NCBI GenBank assembly: GCA_009760855.2 | Contig: WPIO01000159.1 | Location: forward strand, 442,001 to 506,000 | DNA length: 64,000 nucleotides | From: Cristatella mucedo | Taxonomy: Eukaryota; Bryozoa; Phylactolaemata; Cristatellidae | Direction of reading: 5' to 3' | Shown here: in pieces, positions 11,041 through 24,400 of the stretch | Numbering within the stretch: the stretch's first letter is position 1 | Layout of the letters: each line of letters begins with the position of its first letter | Made by a program: the position numbers and the translations under genes | Notes under the pieces: model-generated | Told to the model about the DNA's origin: nothing | The model's input: only the letters and a program-made list of their open reading frames with translations | Database searches by the model: none

Positions 11041-14000
11041 GAACAAGTCGTACTTGTTGTGTAAACGATATCGTGTTGCACTCGGCTAGAGCCCCATGGC
11101 TGCGCATCACTATGCCTATATCTGCTTTTGCAGTTTTTTGTTTTAGTTGAGGAAGGCTAGTGATGCAAATTTCCGTGCATATTATCGATCGCCATAGGCC
11201 GTTGCAATACGACTGTTTTTTTTGGCTAAGCGATGCAGTGTCGACCGCAGGATTAGCCAAGTAGCTGCATTGCTTGACTAATCATGGCTTCTTAAATTCT
11301 CAATTTTTACTTGGCTATAACTGACGGTACTTTTGGTAGTATTTCAACGTTTGGCAGAGGCTGGCGAGGTGTAACTGATTTTTATATATAAATGAATTTT
11401 TTGTCGACGAGTGCAGAAGAGCCACAGCTGCATTGCTTCGTCGATATCGGCTCTCACAAGATTAGCTCTCTGGATAGTGAATGACAATGTTGCCATTCAC
11501 TTTCATCTTATTGGTCGCCAGAGGCGGTCATAATAAAGTTCTGATACTTGTGCGAACAACGTAGAGATGGCATTAACGGAACCCCGGTGCCTGCATTCTG
11601 TACCCATCTCTACAATTACGATTCATGTCTGTAGTTTATGATGGCAAATGTTTCCAATTATGGGCATCGAATCAGTCGTCATTGGCCATCGTCATGTGAT
11701 TGTACGTTTTCGGTAAAACATATAGTGTCGACCACAGCCTCAGCAGAGTAGCTGCTTTGCTACATCAATCATGGCTTCTTAAATTCTCCCATTTTAGTTG
11801 GCTAAAACTTACAGTACGTTTTGCTAGCGTTGCAATGGTTGGTAAAGACAGGTAAGGCTTAGCGGTTTTTTTTTAGTAAAAGACTTAGTGTCGATGCATG
11901 CATCAGTAGAGCAGCTGCATTGGTTCGTCGGTCTCGGCTTATACAAGGTTAGTACTTTCGATGATGAATGTCAATCTTGCTATTAGTTGGCATTGTAATG
12001 ATCACCTGAGGCCGTCGTAATTAAGTTGTACTTCTTGTGTAAACAACGTACTGTTGACCTCTGCAGGACGTCAGAAGATGCAGTCCTTGATTTTTCTATG
12101 TTTCCACAGTTTTCCTTCATTAGTTGATGAAAACCAATGTTGCCATTTTTTGACATCTTATCTGTCGCAATAGGCCATTGTATGATGATTAATTTTTGAG
12201 TACACGATACGGTGTCGATTGCATCATGAAGCCGAGTAGCTGCTTTGCCTCACCAGTCATGGCTTCTAAAATTCTCACTTTTTAGTTGGCCAAAACTAAC
12301 CGGGTATTTTTGTTCACATTTCATCCTCTGGCAGAGGCCGGCGAGATGCAACTGTCCTTTGTTTGTACATTACTTAATGTCGATACATGCAGAGGTAGAG
12401 CAGCCGCTTTTCTTCGTTGGCCTCGGCTTATAAAAGTTTTGCTCTTTGGATGATGAATGGTAATCTTGCCATTCATTACCATTGTATTTGTCGCCAGAGA
12501 CCCTAGATCAGAGATGTACTTCTTGTGTAAACAATATAATGTCGACCATGTGCAGGTGCTCGGTGCCTGCATTGCTTTGTCGGTATCTATTAACGCAATT
12601 TTCCCTCTTTAGTTAATGAAGACCAGTGTTAGCAATCGTAGACATAGTATCGGTCGACTGATGCCATCGTATTATGACTGTACTTTTTTAGTAAATGATT
12701 TAGTGTCTACCGGAGCCGAAGGATGGTAGCTGCTTTTCTACATCAGTAATGGCTTCTCAAATTCTCACTTTTTAGTCAGCTAACACTACAGGTATGTTTA
12801 GCTGGAATTGTTTACACAGTTTTCGCTTTTTAATTGATGAAGACCAATGTTGCCACTTACAGACACCGCATCGGTCGCCAGATGCTATCGTAACATGACT
12901 GTACTTTTTCAGTAAATGATATAGTTTCGACAACAGCTTGGGCCGAGTAGCTGCTTTGATTCATCAATCGTGGCTTCACAAATTCTCACATTTTAGTTGC
13001 ATACAACTTGCGGTAGTTTTTGCTGGCATTGCATTGTTCAGCAGAGGCCGATGAGGTGAATCTGTTTTTCCGTCGTAAACGGGTGTATAGCCGATTTCTG
13101 AAGAAGCACAGCAGCTTTACTTACTCAAATATATAATATTTATTATACAATATATGCACTTTATTTTATGAAACCAACGTTGCTTTCTTCGTGCATTGCG
13201 TCGGAGAGCAGATATCAGCAGCGTGTAACTGAACTTTTATTTTTGAATGAAAATTGTGTCGACCCTAGCTGAAGCCCGGCAGTTGCAATGCATTATCTAT
13301 TTTGGCTTCAAAATGTTCTTCCTTTTAGTTTATGAAAGCCAATGCTGCCTTTTGTGGGCATTGCATCGGTCAGCAGCAGCTGGCAAGGTGTAACTGGCTA
13401 GGCCAGGTAAATAGTATAATTTGCACCCCAGCAGAAGCGAAGCAGTTGCATTTCTCCATCAATATCGGGCATGCAATTGTTTGCTCTACAGTCGGCGGAA
13501 GCTGAAAGAGAGCCTAATTTTTATGTGGATCTACTTCTTGCTTGCTGCAGTAAGGGTAAAGCCTCGGCAGCAGCTTAAAAACATGATCACAATGTACATT
13601 TCCTTGTAACCCTCTGCCTCGCCAAGTTCTGCCAATTCATGCAGTCCGATTTTTGTGTAAGGTAGCCGAAGTAGACGATAGGCCTGCACAGAAACAAGTC
13701 TGCAGGTTGTTCAAATTCGAGATATTGTCGTCGAATCCATGGTTGCACCGTTCTCCATAAAGGTTCGTCCATGACGACCTTGGGACGCACAATAGATAAT
13801 TCCTTACTTCGGGCAGAGTGTAATGAAAAAAATCTAATGGATTTGATTAGGAACGGTGCGATGTGGTTCAAGCCTTGTATATATATACATATGCGGAATA
13901 CTGGGACCATGCCTTGCATTTGCTTACGGGACTCCCAAACTCGATCAGAGGGACTTTTGATAGTCATGATGGTGTCCACTGCATCTGAAGCTCAGCAGCT

Positions 14001-14666
14001 GCTTAGCTCCGTCAGTATTTCATTTCGTAATTGATGCAGGATTAATAGCATCGTTCTTTATCTACCCAAATTCAGTTAGTATATTTAAGTTTACCTAAGT
14101 CATTCTGCTCACTCATTCTAGCCGCTTTAGCCTGGCTTCGTTCATAGTGTTCGCCTACCCGAAGTCTAGCAGTGCGAGTTCATGCTGACTTTTACAGGCG
14201 TAGTATCTTATTTTAGCTTCTTAAGTGGATTAATTGGTGCTCCATTCTAATTGGCGGCACGTTTTGGCCAGGTTAGAGACACCCGTGGCTAATAGGATCT
14301 GCATTGGGAGTTTCCTCGGCTTGGTTTCGGCTTCCTACTTCTCATGCCTATGGGCTGATTTGTCTTGCTTAGACATAAAGGTTCTGCTGTTGTCGGCCAG
14401 AAAAGAATTTTTAAAATATGTACCAGTTATATCTAATTTATTAATGATCTCACAAGCTCACTATGCCACTTGCATGCTAAAAGTCACTGTCAGACGGCTA
14501 GCTAGAAGCTTAATTAATTATATCGGGCAAAATCGTGAAAAGCCTAGACGTCGGTGTAAATTCTGTATGCCATGTCTTTTCGGAAGTGCTGTACATGCTC
14601 ACTGAAGCTTAGACTGTGTATTATTCTATATATCAAGTTCCTATTCCTTTTATGGTGCATATAAAT

Positions 14667-14750
14667 ATAATAATAATAATTCACTTGATAAAGCGCCCTC
14701 AGAGAACTTAATCTCTCTCTAGGCGCTTTACATTTGCTGCAAAGTGAAGT
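14667..14750 (-). mobile_element. Short LINE tail copy
   Basis: Only the (ATT)n tail, the hairpin (AAAGCGCCTAGAGAGAGATT on the - strand) and a few bases of 3' UTR are present: a strongly 5'-truncated insertion. Confidence 0.8.
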
Positions 14751-16239
14751 GTGTGTGAAATATGCATCTAAGAGATGAAGCTGCATTTAGAGGGCTAGAA
14801 CGTGTATGTAATATCTGATTGTGATTGTCATCGTAATTAGACAAAGCCTGTAGCTTCGATGGTATGAGAGCCAACTGTTTGCCAGGAAGTGAAAGAGCAA
14901 TCTCATTTTCGCATTGCTGACGAGTCAGAGTTCGGTCTGTTGTCACCTGCTCTCTATTCAGCAGGCTGGAGTGACCCTGAAATTTAAAGGGCTTTCACGA
15001 GTTGCAGTTACGATGCTGATGGCTACAGCATGCAATTGTTGTTCAAGGAGGTTTACAATTCATCTGCTGCTGCAAGCAGTATGAGTTAGTTCATGGTAAG
15101 ACGACAAGGAGGTGCGACCATCTTCAAGTTGCTATTATTTCACTTGTCACTCAGGCTGGGTGCCAGTCTCAGATTTACGTGCTTTGTCTTCTTTGGCAGG
15201 AACGGCTTCATCAGCTCGTGGTCTGGCACTGCTGTTGAGTTTTTGCATGGCCAGCCAGCTTTGATCAACTGACTGCACTTTTTTCCTGATTATATGCAGT
15301 GCATAAAAAGAGGTGTAGGGATCCTCAGGTGTCTTATTGATTTCATTATGAATAAATTCATTGTGAACTAAACCTTCAATCTGAGGGAGTTTTTATCGCT
15401 ATTAAGTGTGCTGTAGCTTAGGCGTCCCAGGCTTTAGACGTGCAGGCTGTGACCGACAGGCAAGTGTTATGGCAGTTGCATCATACATCTGAAAGATCTA
15501 CGGTCCAGTCATGCACGCATGGACTATGACATCAGCTCCCTCGAAGCGCCTGTAAACATCTGAATATATAAAGCGCCAAAAAGTTAAGACAGCCAACTTC
15601 GGCTTTAAAAAGAACTGAATCTATTCACTGCCCTTTCAGGACAACGGGAAATCCAATTGTCTTTCTTAGAGAAGTTACTTATTGACTACGAACATCCCTG
15701 CATGTAGTAATGGTGAAATTTCTCAGGTTAAGCTACTAAGTGCCTAAATTTGGTCTTGCCAATAGCACGAGTATTCTTCGCAGTTGTTTCTGAACTTGAA
15801 TCTGAAGTTTCCTCTGCTTGCCCACTGACAGTCTCGAAGAATTCCAATAGAGCCACACTGGGATCTCGCCTATGCATCTGTTCTCTGCAAACGTTCCAAA
15901 TCACGTGTTTCGGTAAGCCGGTGACGAACCGGAGATTGAACTAGTGCACGGTGAAATTGAGAATTTGAACAGCAGTGTTAGACTAATGGAAGTACATCAA
16001 CTTGATAGAAGTATCACAACATTGAAAAACATGGCAGTCGAAGGCTAGAAAATCTTTGTTTGGCTAGATGTTCAGCAGCAGCCCAAGACTCGAAAACTAA
16101 AATTAACAGTGAATACTTCCGAAATTATCTAGAAATTTTACTAATGCTTGAAATTAGGCGTATTAATTGACAAGTGATGACATGCACAGGTTTTGAAAGC
16201 ATTCAAAAAAATGGAAATAAATTAGTAAAAATAGAGGAA

Positions 16240-16850
16240 ACGCTGTGCGAAACAAGTAAGTTGTAGCTTCTTTTGAGCAATACAGTTAGAGAATGTCGTG
16301 ACTTCATTTGGGAGCCAGACCTCGATGCAAGTGAAACGAGCGGGGTCTAAATACATCGGTGCCATGCGTAACTAGGATATATTCTATTTGTGTTAGGGTG
16401 AAGCAAGCGGTTGCAGGAACGAAAAAGTGTGTGAAAGAATCTTGAAATTGGTTGACCAATTAATAAGGAGCCCGTGGAGGTCCTTAATAATTAGCGAACA
16501 TCGGAATTAACCTTCTCAACAAACTCCGATCGCCGAAAATATTTTCACCAACTACAGGCATTTATTGCCCAGCCAACGAATAAGTTACCGTAAAAATCAC
16601 AGGATGTCACAAATGCATTGACCACATTAGCAGAGGTAACCTTAACTAACAAAGACCGATTAGTTTGTAATGGGTCGTAGCTAAAAGAAGGTAGCTCTGA
16701 CTTACGGCAGAGGTGCTCATCTAGAAAAAGGTCATTTTGAAATTAAGCTGGGATCAGTACAGTAGATACCAGAGATAAGCTGTCGGAGCCAATTAGGAGG
16801 GTCACACTTTCCAAAATTTCAGAGTAACCAGGTTTTACCATCACTGGCAA
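16240..16850 (-). mobile_element. Eroded LINE fragment
   Basis: Phrases such as CAGGATGTCACAAATGCATT and GGAGCCAATTAGGAGGGTCA recur in the clearer - strand copy at 21920-22900. No open frame remains. Confidence 0.4.
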
Positions 16851-17098
16851 GTTATTTTGCCTCATTCAAATTGAGAAAGCTGGCAGGCATAGAATTAAAA
16901 ATTTCACCAATAAATGCGGCAAGGGAGCTTGAGCAACACCGATTGAGTCTTCCATGTTGTGTTCTCAGTAAATACACTTATACAAATAGTGTCAGACCAG
17001 TTGAACGCTCACAACTTAATTACTCCGAATCTAGCAAGTAAGTTATATGATCGTGCATGCATTAGTTCCCTCGTTCTTTATGAGTGTGCCGTGCAGTA

Positions 17099-17222
17099 AT
17101 AATGTAATAATGTAATTTATTTGTATAGCGCTTCACTTATGCTGCGGGGCTCGACCCCACGACCTCGGTAAGACCTTGGTCGGGGCGAGCACCTTAACCA
17201 ATGGGCCAAATCAGCAAGGCAG
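17099..17222 (-). mobile_element. SINE-A (tRNA-derived)
   Basis: On the - strand: A-box-like TTTGGCCCATTGGTTAAGG, a B box in the GGTTCGANTCC class (GGGTCGAGCCCC), then GCATAAGTGAAGCGC and ATACAAATAAATTA. The 3' end resembles the LINE tail. Confidence 0.75.
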
Positions 17223-17554
17223 TGGTGCAGTACGGTTAACACGCATGCAGCTACAACTCTGCGGAGAAAGCGACAGTTTATTGTTAGCCAGTTAGTAGCC
17301 GTTGGGCGCCGATGCTGGACGCGTTATTCGGCGACCACCGGTCAGACGGAAATAATTGTACGAGATGGTGAAGTCCGAGTATAATAACCTTTGCATATGC
17401 GTGCGATCGCTAGCGATGGTTCCGACCCCTAAGGCGAACCGCTGCAGTAAAACAAGATACAAGTGGCTAACTGAGTAGCTGGTGGAGCACAACAGCTCAG
17501 TCAAAGTTACACTTAGCTGTTTGTCACCTTAGGTTCGAACTCGCGTGCTCTCAA

Positions 17555-17893
17555 AGTGTAATAATATTTATAAATTTGTATAGCCCCCTTAGAGAGCTGA
17601 ATATATCTCTAGAAACCTTATAGACGCTGCATATAAAGCATTACCAAATGCCTGGAGGTAGAAACCGCAAACAGCAAGAATAAAGGAAGAAGGCACATGC
17701 ACACGAAGAACGAATGATAAAGAAATGCTGTACAAAATGCTGTGAAAACCAGGTGAGTTTTCAGCTTCTTTTTAGATGAAGACATGTCAGGGAATGTTGT
17801 GACGTATGTCAGTAGTGATTTCCAGGCTTTATTAGGGTAGGAAGTAAAGGCACGGTCTCCGACGGTTTTGAGGTTCGTACGAGGTATGGTCAC
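17555..17893 (-). mobile_element. LINE 3' end copy
   Basis: The - strand encodes TNLKTVGDRAFTSYPNKAWK and a following KLKTHL, the ORF2 C-terminus. A degenerate hairpin tail lies near 17580-17620. Confidence 0.75.
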
Positions 17894-18356
17894 GCGCAGG
17901 GTAGTCGCTCGCAGGAGCTACTGAAGCAACAACTCCGAGCTCTTATGAGTCATCCTAAATGTATTCTCTCTAATTTAAACTCCCAAATTCGTTCGTAGCT
18001 GTTATTCTGTCAACCCAAATCACGGTGTCCATTCTTAAGCTTTTTTTTATTTCTGTCTGCAGCCTTCTAGATGGCTCCTTCGCCATCTTACCAGCCTCTC
18101 TCCTTAGTTATTGTAGCATATTAGATGGCTGATAGTATTCTTGCGCCTCCCTACCAATCCATCCCTTTTTTAATGCAGCATACTAGCTGTTTCACATCCT
18201 GACCGAGTCGTCTGCCCAGAGCTCTAATCTAAAATGGGAGTCCGGCTCTCTACCACACGACTCCGTGTTGGACACGCCCACACCCGGACAATCCATCTAG
18301 CGAGCGATTCCGTTTGGTCTCGTTTTTGCGTAGCATCCGGTCTGTTGTTCGGCTGC

Positions 18357-18477
18357 ATGGGTCGCTCGTCCAAGGATAAACGCGATATATACTACCGCCT
18401 AGCGAAGGAGGAAGGTTGGCGCGCAAGAAGCGCGTTTAAACTAATTCAGATAAATGAGGAGTTTGGCATTCTAAAAG
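18357..18477 (+). CDS. FTSJ1: FTSJ1 exon 1
   Basis: Encodes residues 1-40 plus the first base of codon 41, including catalytic K28. The donor GTGAGA starts at 18478. The first 40 residues align without gaps to animal FTSJ1, which supports this ATG as the start. Confidence 0.93.
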
Positions 18478-21400
18478 GTGAGATAGGGTACAATCTCGCC
18501 TCTGCGCACGCGCCCGTCCGTCCTCGTCCGGCGCCAGTCGCACACTGTTTGTTTGCTGCTGCGTAGGTGTGAAGAAAGTTGTGGACCTCTGTGCTGCGCC
18601 CGGGAGCTGGAGCCAAGTACTATCAAGAACACTTCGGTGCGTTGGTACCGGTGCTTATTTGTCGGCAGTTAGAACCCGCTGCGCAGGGTGAAAGGTGCTG
18701 AATCCATCGGAATGCCGCCTTGCGCCATGCTGCAGAGTATTGCGGCTGTGCCGCGAGTGCAAGCTTCAGAAGCGGAATTAGAAGACTGATAGCATGTGAA
18801 AACATTCCTCCCCCCTGCGCGACGAAATTTCTCAAACGGTGCTGTTGACTTCCGTGCCCGTTTTTCGGTTTCCGAACCCCGGCAACTCATCCCTGGGCAT
18901 ACGAGAAAGGCTTGGGCGGTGGCCTTCGCGTCTAACTACCTTGGCAAGGTTTGTTCAAATTTCTCTGCTCTCATCTCTTTCTGATTAAAGAAAGGAACCG
19001 TGTTGGTCCATTGGGTGCTGACTGGCACCGTCGACGAGGTTTGTTTCAGTTCTGCTGTTAAAAGATGCGTCGGTTGCAGCATCGAGTTAAATGCAAGCGG
19101 GGAGCAATCGAAATTTTGGGGATGCAGTCATGCTGTATGAAGAGTAGACCTAAACGAGTCTACTGTAAGCATGCCGAGCACTTCTAACTAGAACTGCTAT
19201 TTGTGCTCAGGTTAGCTTGCAGTGAAGTGTGCTTTCACTGCCTGCTCTAATTTCAAAATATAGACCCACCGGAGCCCGTCCTCCATGGAGCTGGGTGCCT
19301 AAAAAGAACTTCGCCTCGAGTGGGGGACTGCCCTGCAACCACTAGGTGACCGGTCCCGTGCTAAAATCCTTGAGCTCTCGAGACCGAAGTTCCTTTGGCT
19401 TATAACGCAGCGCTTTTAAGTCTCGAATTCAAATTTATACCTATGTGCTCGAGCCGATTCCCTGCGTGCTGCTTCGTGAATGATTGCCTGCTTTGGTGGG
19501 CTACTAGAGATTTATTGCACACGATATACCTTTCTCCCAGTGAACTTTTTCTTATGGCGTTCAAGCGACATATTTAGATCATTTTTTATTGTGATGTAGC
19601 AGCAATACGTCGCCGGCACAAGATCATGTTTTCGTCTAGCTATGGGTACTGCACAAAGACTACCGTGACTGTTATTTCACTTCCTCATTCCTTAGCTGTC
19701 TGTCTTCTGTCCACTTTTCAAGGTCTTTGACAGCAAATGTTGACGTGCATCTGAGTATCTAAGTGCCGGCAAAGACGTTAAATTATACTGTTTTTGAGAA
19801 ACATAGAAGTGGTCTTTGCTTGATATTGCTTGATATCGGATACAATTGTGGGCACATGTCCCATTCGAATAGCCAATTTGAACCTGGCACCAGATTTGCG
19901 GTGGCCTGAAGCTGACTTAAAATAGAGTGCATGCGTGTTTCCATTTCCCTTTTTGTGCCGTTACACTAGCGCTGTAGCTAGTGTTCCCCACTCCATGTGT
20001 TATTGGATGAATGCCAATTTCTGATTTGCCAGCTCTTCTTTTGGACAGTTCTTACTTTATCATGAGCTCCCAGTATACCTGGCCTTGCTACCGCAGCTCA
20101 GTAGCTTGTCAGTTTGCAGCTGCAATTGTATCATAGATGTTTATTTTAGCAACCACTCTGTCTTGCTGGCTCAATTTCTGAAGCGGTTGTTACCAGCAAA
20201 ATAGGCTTTTGTTCATACTGACCTCTGCTGCCTTGTGCTTTAACAGCCCATTGATTAAAACTAAAACAGGGTCAGAGAAAACTATAAGACTAAGAAGATA
20301 TTATTTTCGCCAAATCAATAAAAGAGTAGCAGGGTCAGACCATACTACATCTTCGATTTCTGTACTTGTTGGATGCATTTTTTCTTTTATCGGCCGTCTT
20401 GCTTTTCATTGTCCATATTGCTTGTAATTTATATGTTATTGTTTAGGTAAAAATAATTATGATAACTATTTATAAAGTACAGCAAGAGTAATAATAAAAC
20501 ATATATATGACACCACAAGAGAACCAAATCTTTTTTAGGCACTTAAAAATGCTGAAAATGAAGTGTGTCCATTGGTTAGTTATAACATGCGCAGTTTCAG
20601 TATGGCCATGATCATGAATGACTTTTTGCTGTTCAAGGCTGAGTGGAACGGATGTCTTTAGCTTATTTTTGAATTTTGTCAAATCAGATGACATGCTAGC
20701 TCTCATGTGTTCACGTAAACACGCATCCTTCTCTTTTCGCCATCCTGTACTCAAGCTTACGCACTCCCATGTCGCTTTATGGCTTCGCCTGTTGAACAGC
20801 TCGAGTCGTAGAATTGAAGTTTGCAATAGTCTCTCCTGCCCCTCGTCTTTATAGTGGCAATGACAAGGACTCGGATGTCAAGATTGTCGCAGTGGACCTT
20901 CAGGCGATGGCACCGTTGCCCGGTGTGATACAGCTCCAGGGAGATATAACCAAGGTACTGTCAACTCCTTCACGGCCTTCGGCTCATGTAACTCGAGGGC
21001 TACTGCGGTGGCCGATCGGCATGCTAAAAAAAGTGTTCGTCGTTGAGCAAAGATTTGAATCAAGCAGCCTCGTCCTTGTACTTTGATCTGGCAATTTGGC
21101 TAGGAGCTGCTGTCATCCTGGCCGGTGTACCTGAGCGGTTCTCATTTGCGCTGGTTACATCGCACTGGTTGCTCACTGCTCCTTGCCAAATGCCTGCACC
21201 AAGCAGCTTTGAAATGTGCCACAGAATGATGAGGAGCATTCTCGCGTTTCAGGAATCAACAGCCAGAGAGATTATCACTCATTTCTCTGGTGAGGAAGCC
21301 GATTTGGTTGTATGTGATGGAGCACCCGATGGTACGATTCTGCAACCCCTAGCAATGTAGCTCTGCTCTCAGTGGCTGAAGGATTGCATTTGCGTTTCCT

Positions 21401-24400
21401 CTAGCTCCTCGTTGAGGTGCTGTTGCAGTAGTGCTGGAGATGGAGGCTGCCATTCTTGCTTCGTGAGCGATAGGTTGAAGCTTAGATGAAAGAGGCAGGT
21501 GCCTGTACTGATCTTGATCGTGTGCTAAGCCTCTTGCCACCTTGCGAGAAACAAGTAAATGTTTGTAAATGCTGCCACTTCCACGTGTATGTAGACAGCC
21601 TGGCAGCAGGGACGGCCTATATTTTCGGCAGTTTTTCTGATTGCTTGACCGTGCTATTTGTAGTCTCATATTGGCACTATTACGTAAGTACAGTCTAGCT
21701 AAAGTAGCATTTTAGCCATTCTTGATTTTATTAAGCATTATCTCAGTCTTTCAAAGGGCTCAATACATTTTTTCTGGTTTTGGCATTTGGTGGCCTCGAG
21801 AGCCTTCTCCATGAGCAGTACCTGCAAAAAAGATCATTGAGTAGGGGACTGAAACCTTATGCACTCTTGGCGGCTGGTGCTGTTCTTCTATCCAAAAAAG
21901 CGCTTGTGGTTCGTCTGATAATAATGACAATAATGATAATACATTTATATATTTATAGTGCCCTCAGAGAACTTAATTTCTTTCCATGCACACTTTACAT
22001 ATGCTGTAAGGGAGGCGGGGTCAAATGGTTAGTTTAACAGTGTAACAGTTAGTGTGAGTGTAATGGTTGGGGTAACAAGGGCAAATGTCAACAACCATAA
22101 CATGGTTTCGATGTGTCATGTACATTTTCAACATATGAAAAAAATTGTTAGTGGTGACATGCACGTGTCAGTACAACTAAGCACATAAAGGATACACTAC
22201 AAGTACACATCGAATGCTGTGAGAAACAGGTGCCTGCTAAGCTTAATTTTTAATGTCAAGTCATCGGATGTCGTGACGTTAGTTGGAACTGAGTTCCAGG
22301 CTTTGGGAGCATACAAACTAAAGGCATAGTCTCCAAAGGATTAGATGTTCATACGAGGTGTAGCTAAACGATTCAAGTCAGAAAATCATGTGGTACGATG
22401 CCTAGCCTAGTGGGGGAGTAGTTCAGATATGTAGGCTGGAGCCGGAGAATGACGGAACTTGAAGTGAATGACCGAACCTTGAAGTCGATACGGTGTGCTT
22501 GATTGAAAGCCCCTGCAGGTCGGCTAGAAGTGGTGTGATGTGGAAACTGCCTCGTTCACGACAGACATGTCTGGCTGCAGAGTTTTACACCAACTGTAAG
22601 TACCAGAATGTACTGGCCGGTAGACCAGCAAGCAGTGAGTTACAGAAGTTAAGACAGGATGTCACAAATGCATTGATCAATTCTAAGCAGGTCTAAATTT
22701 AGCAATGTATAGTAGCTGATAGTATGCAGACTTGACTGTGGAGCTGATGTGGTCGTCGTATGAACGGTCTCTTAGGAACAGCACACCTAGATTTTGTGCA
22801 AATGCTACAGGAGATATGCTGGCAGAGCCGATTTGAGCGCAAAGCCTGCCAATTTCTGAGGCAATTATCCAATCACTCTCCTTGAGCTGGCTGTGCACCG
22901 GCTGCCCTTGCTTTTCAAAGAATGTACAGTTTATCTCGTGTAGTTATGTTATATTGCAAAATTGTTGTTCCTGGTCAATAAATGCTGTTTGTTAATAGCT
23001 TTTGTCTCCGAAGTATAGAAAATAGCCATTATTACTCACAAACTTTGCTTCTGTGATCAAGACCATCATATATTTGAAACTTACCTATTTTAAATGAGAA
23101 AACGGACAAAGTCACGTCTTTTGTTTAAATTTTGTTTGATGAACAAATGAATCAATATTAGTGTATTTATAAATAAAAATTGACCGCAAGAATATTTTTT
23201 ACGGGTACAGTGCAAATTAAATTTATTAATAATCCTCAATTATAGTCTTTCATCATGTGCTTGTTATACTGTCTTAAGTAGTGGTATTTCAAGTCCATCA
23301 AATTCTGGTGGAAGTGCTCGCCTTGTTCCTCCAAGTAAGCCACTATATTCTCCTTGAATTTATTAAGATGAGACTCGATGATTTCAATTTAGAAAGATAT
23401 CCTGCAGGCCACTGTACCTGATTTCTTCACTATAATCTCAACTAGCACTACTTAGGCTTCTGCTGTGCGTTTAGGCGCAGGAAGTCCAGAACCGCTGTGA
23501 CAAAGTTGCTTCAAGCTGTTTCTCTTTACAAGATAGCTTCATAGGGAATTCATCGCGCTTAGGGGCAGAGCCAGGATTTTCAGGTTGGGGGCAAGTGAGC
23601 TTAACGCTCCTTAAGATATAATGACATAGGTGCCACATTGATATGCCATCAAGTATGCCTTATATGTTTCTTACATCTTAGCAAATACTTCTATTGAATA
23701 CTTTTTAGCCCCTGTCTTGCTACATTGGCTGCAGATATAGCAAAATACTTCTGCTGGTGCGTGAACATAGATTTAGTTCTCTGAGGGTGCTATTCACATG
23801 TTTTATTATTATTGTTATTACAAATTATTAGTATGGCTTATAACATCAGACTTTTGGCTGGAGCCATATCTGTGCTGTTCTGGAAAGTAGGTAAATTTCA
23901 GATTTATAACTTCCTACTTACAAAAGCCAAGTTTTTTGGAAAAATGGATAAAGGGATAAAGAAAGACCGCCACTCGTCTATGATAATAGTAACATTATTT
24001 GGCTTTCGATGCAGATACATCTTACTGACCCTGTGGTCGTATGGTGAAATTTTGAGGTGCCTGCAAGCTGCCATTTGGCCTCAGTGGCTGCTGCAGGTGC
24101 ACAGCCGGTTATCCTGTATGATTTATCGCATGACTGCTAACCCACTGTCTTGGCAGTAAAATTTTTAACCCGGAGCTTTAGAGCTTTACATTACACTAAG
24201 CACTATGCCCCTAGCAAACCTTGCTGTTGTATTACCGTTATTGCTCGATTGTATCTTTGTTCTTCATTTATCCGTGCTGCTGATGACCCATTTTCATGGT
24301 TTATATTCTTTTGTGTATTCATCTTTGTCCCTCATCTCGGAGCACAAATAGTTGGGTTCACATAGCTTTTGGAAGGCTGCAGCCTCGGTCTGCCATTGTC

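Larger units (their letters stand above)
6757..13600. repeat. Degenerate satellite array: about 162-bp monomers in a trimer of about 488 bp
   Basis: The motif AGTGTCGACC and variants recur at about 6840, 7001, 7164, 7327, 9162, 9324, 9488, 9651, 9808, 9970, 10134, 10294, 10458, 10619, 11072, 11237 and 11399, a step of 157-165 bp. Three monomer types alternate: one with GCAGAAG.AGAGCAGCTGC, one with CAGCAGGAGCCC, and one with CAGCCTCAGCCGAGTAGC. The motif TTAGTTGATGA.GGCCAATG therefore returns about every 488 bp. The copies are clearly diverged, so the array is old. An interruption lies at about 7765-9030, and weak traces reach 14050. No coding capacity was seen. Confidence 0.85.
13601..17098. 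other. No gene recognised
   Basis: Holds faint satellite traces up to about 14050, one LINE tail (14667-14750) and an eroded LINE (16240-16850). The remainder is AT-rich with short open frames. Confidence 0.5.

Noticed and set aside
6757-13600. A repeated-domain gene in the satellite
   Set aside because: The monomers are full of stops and indels in all frames, and the period (about 162.5 bp on average) is not kept in frame.
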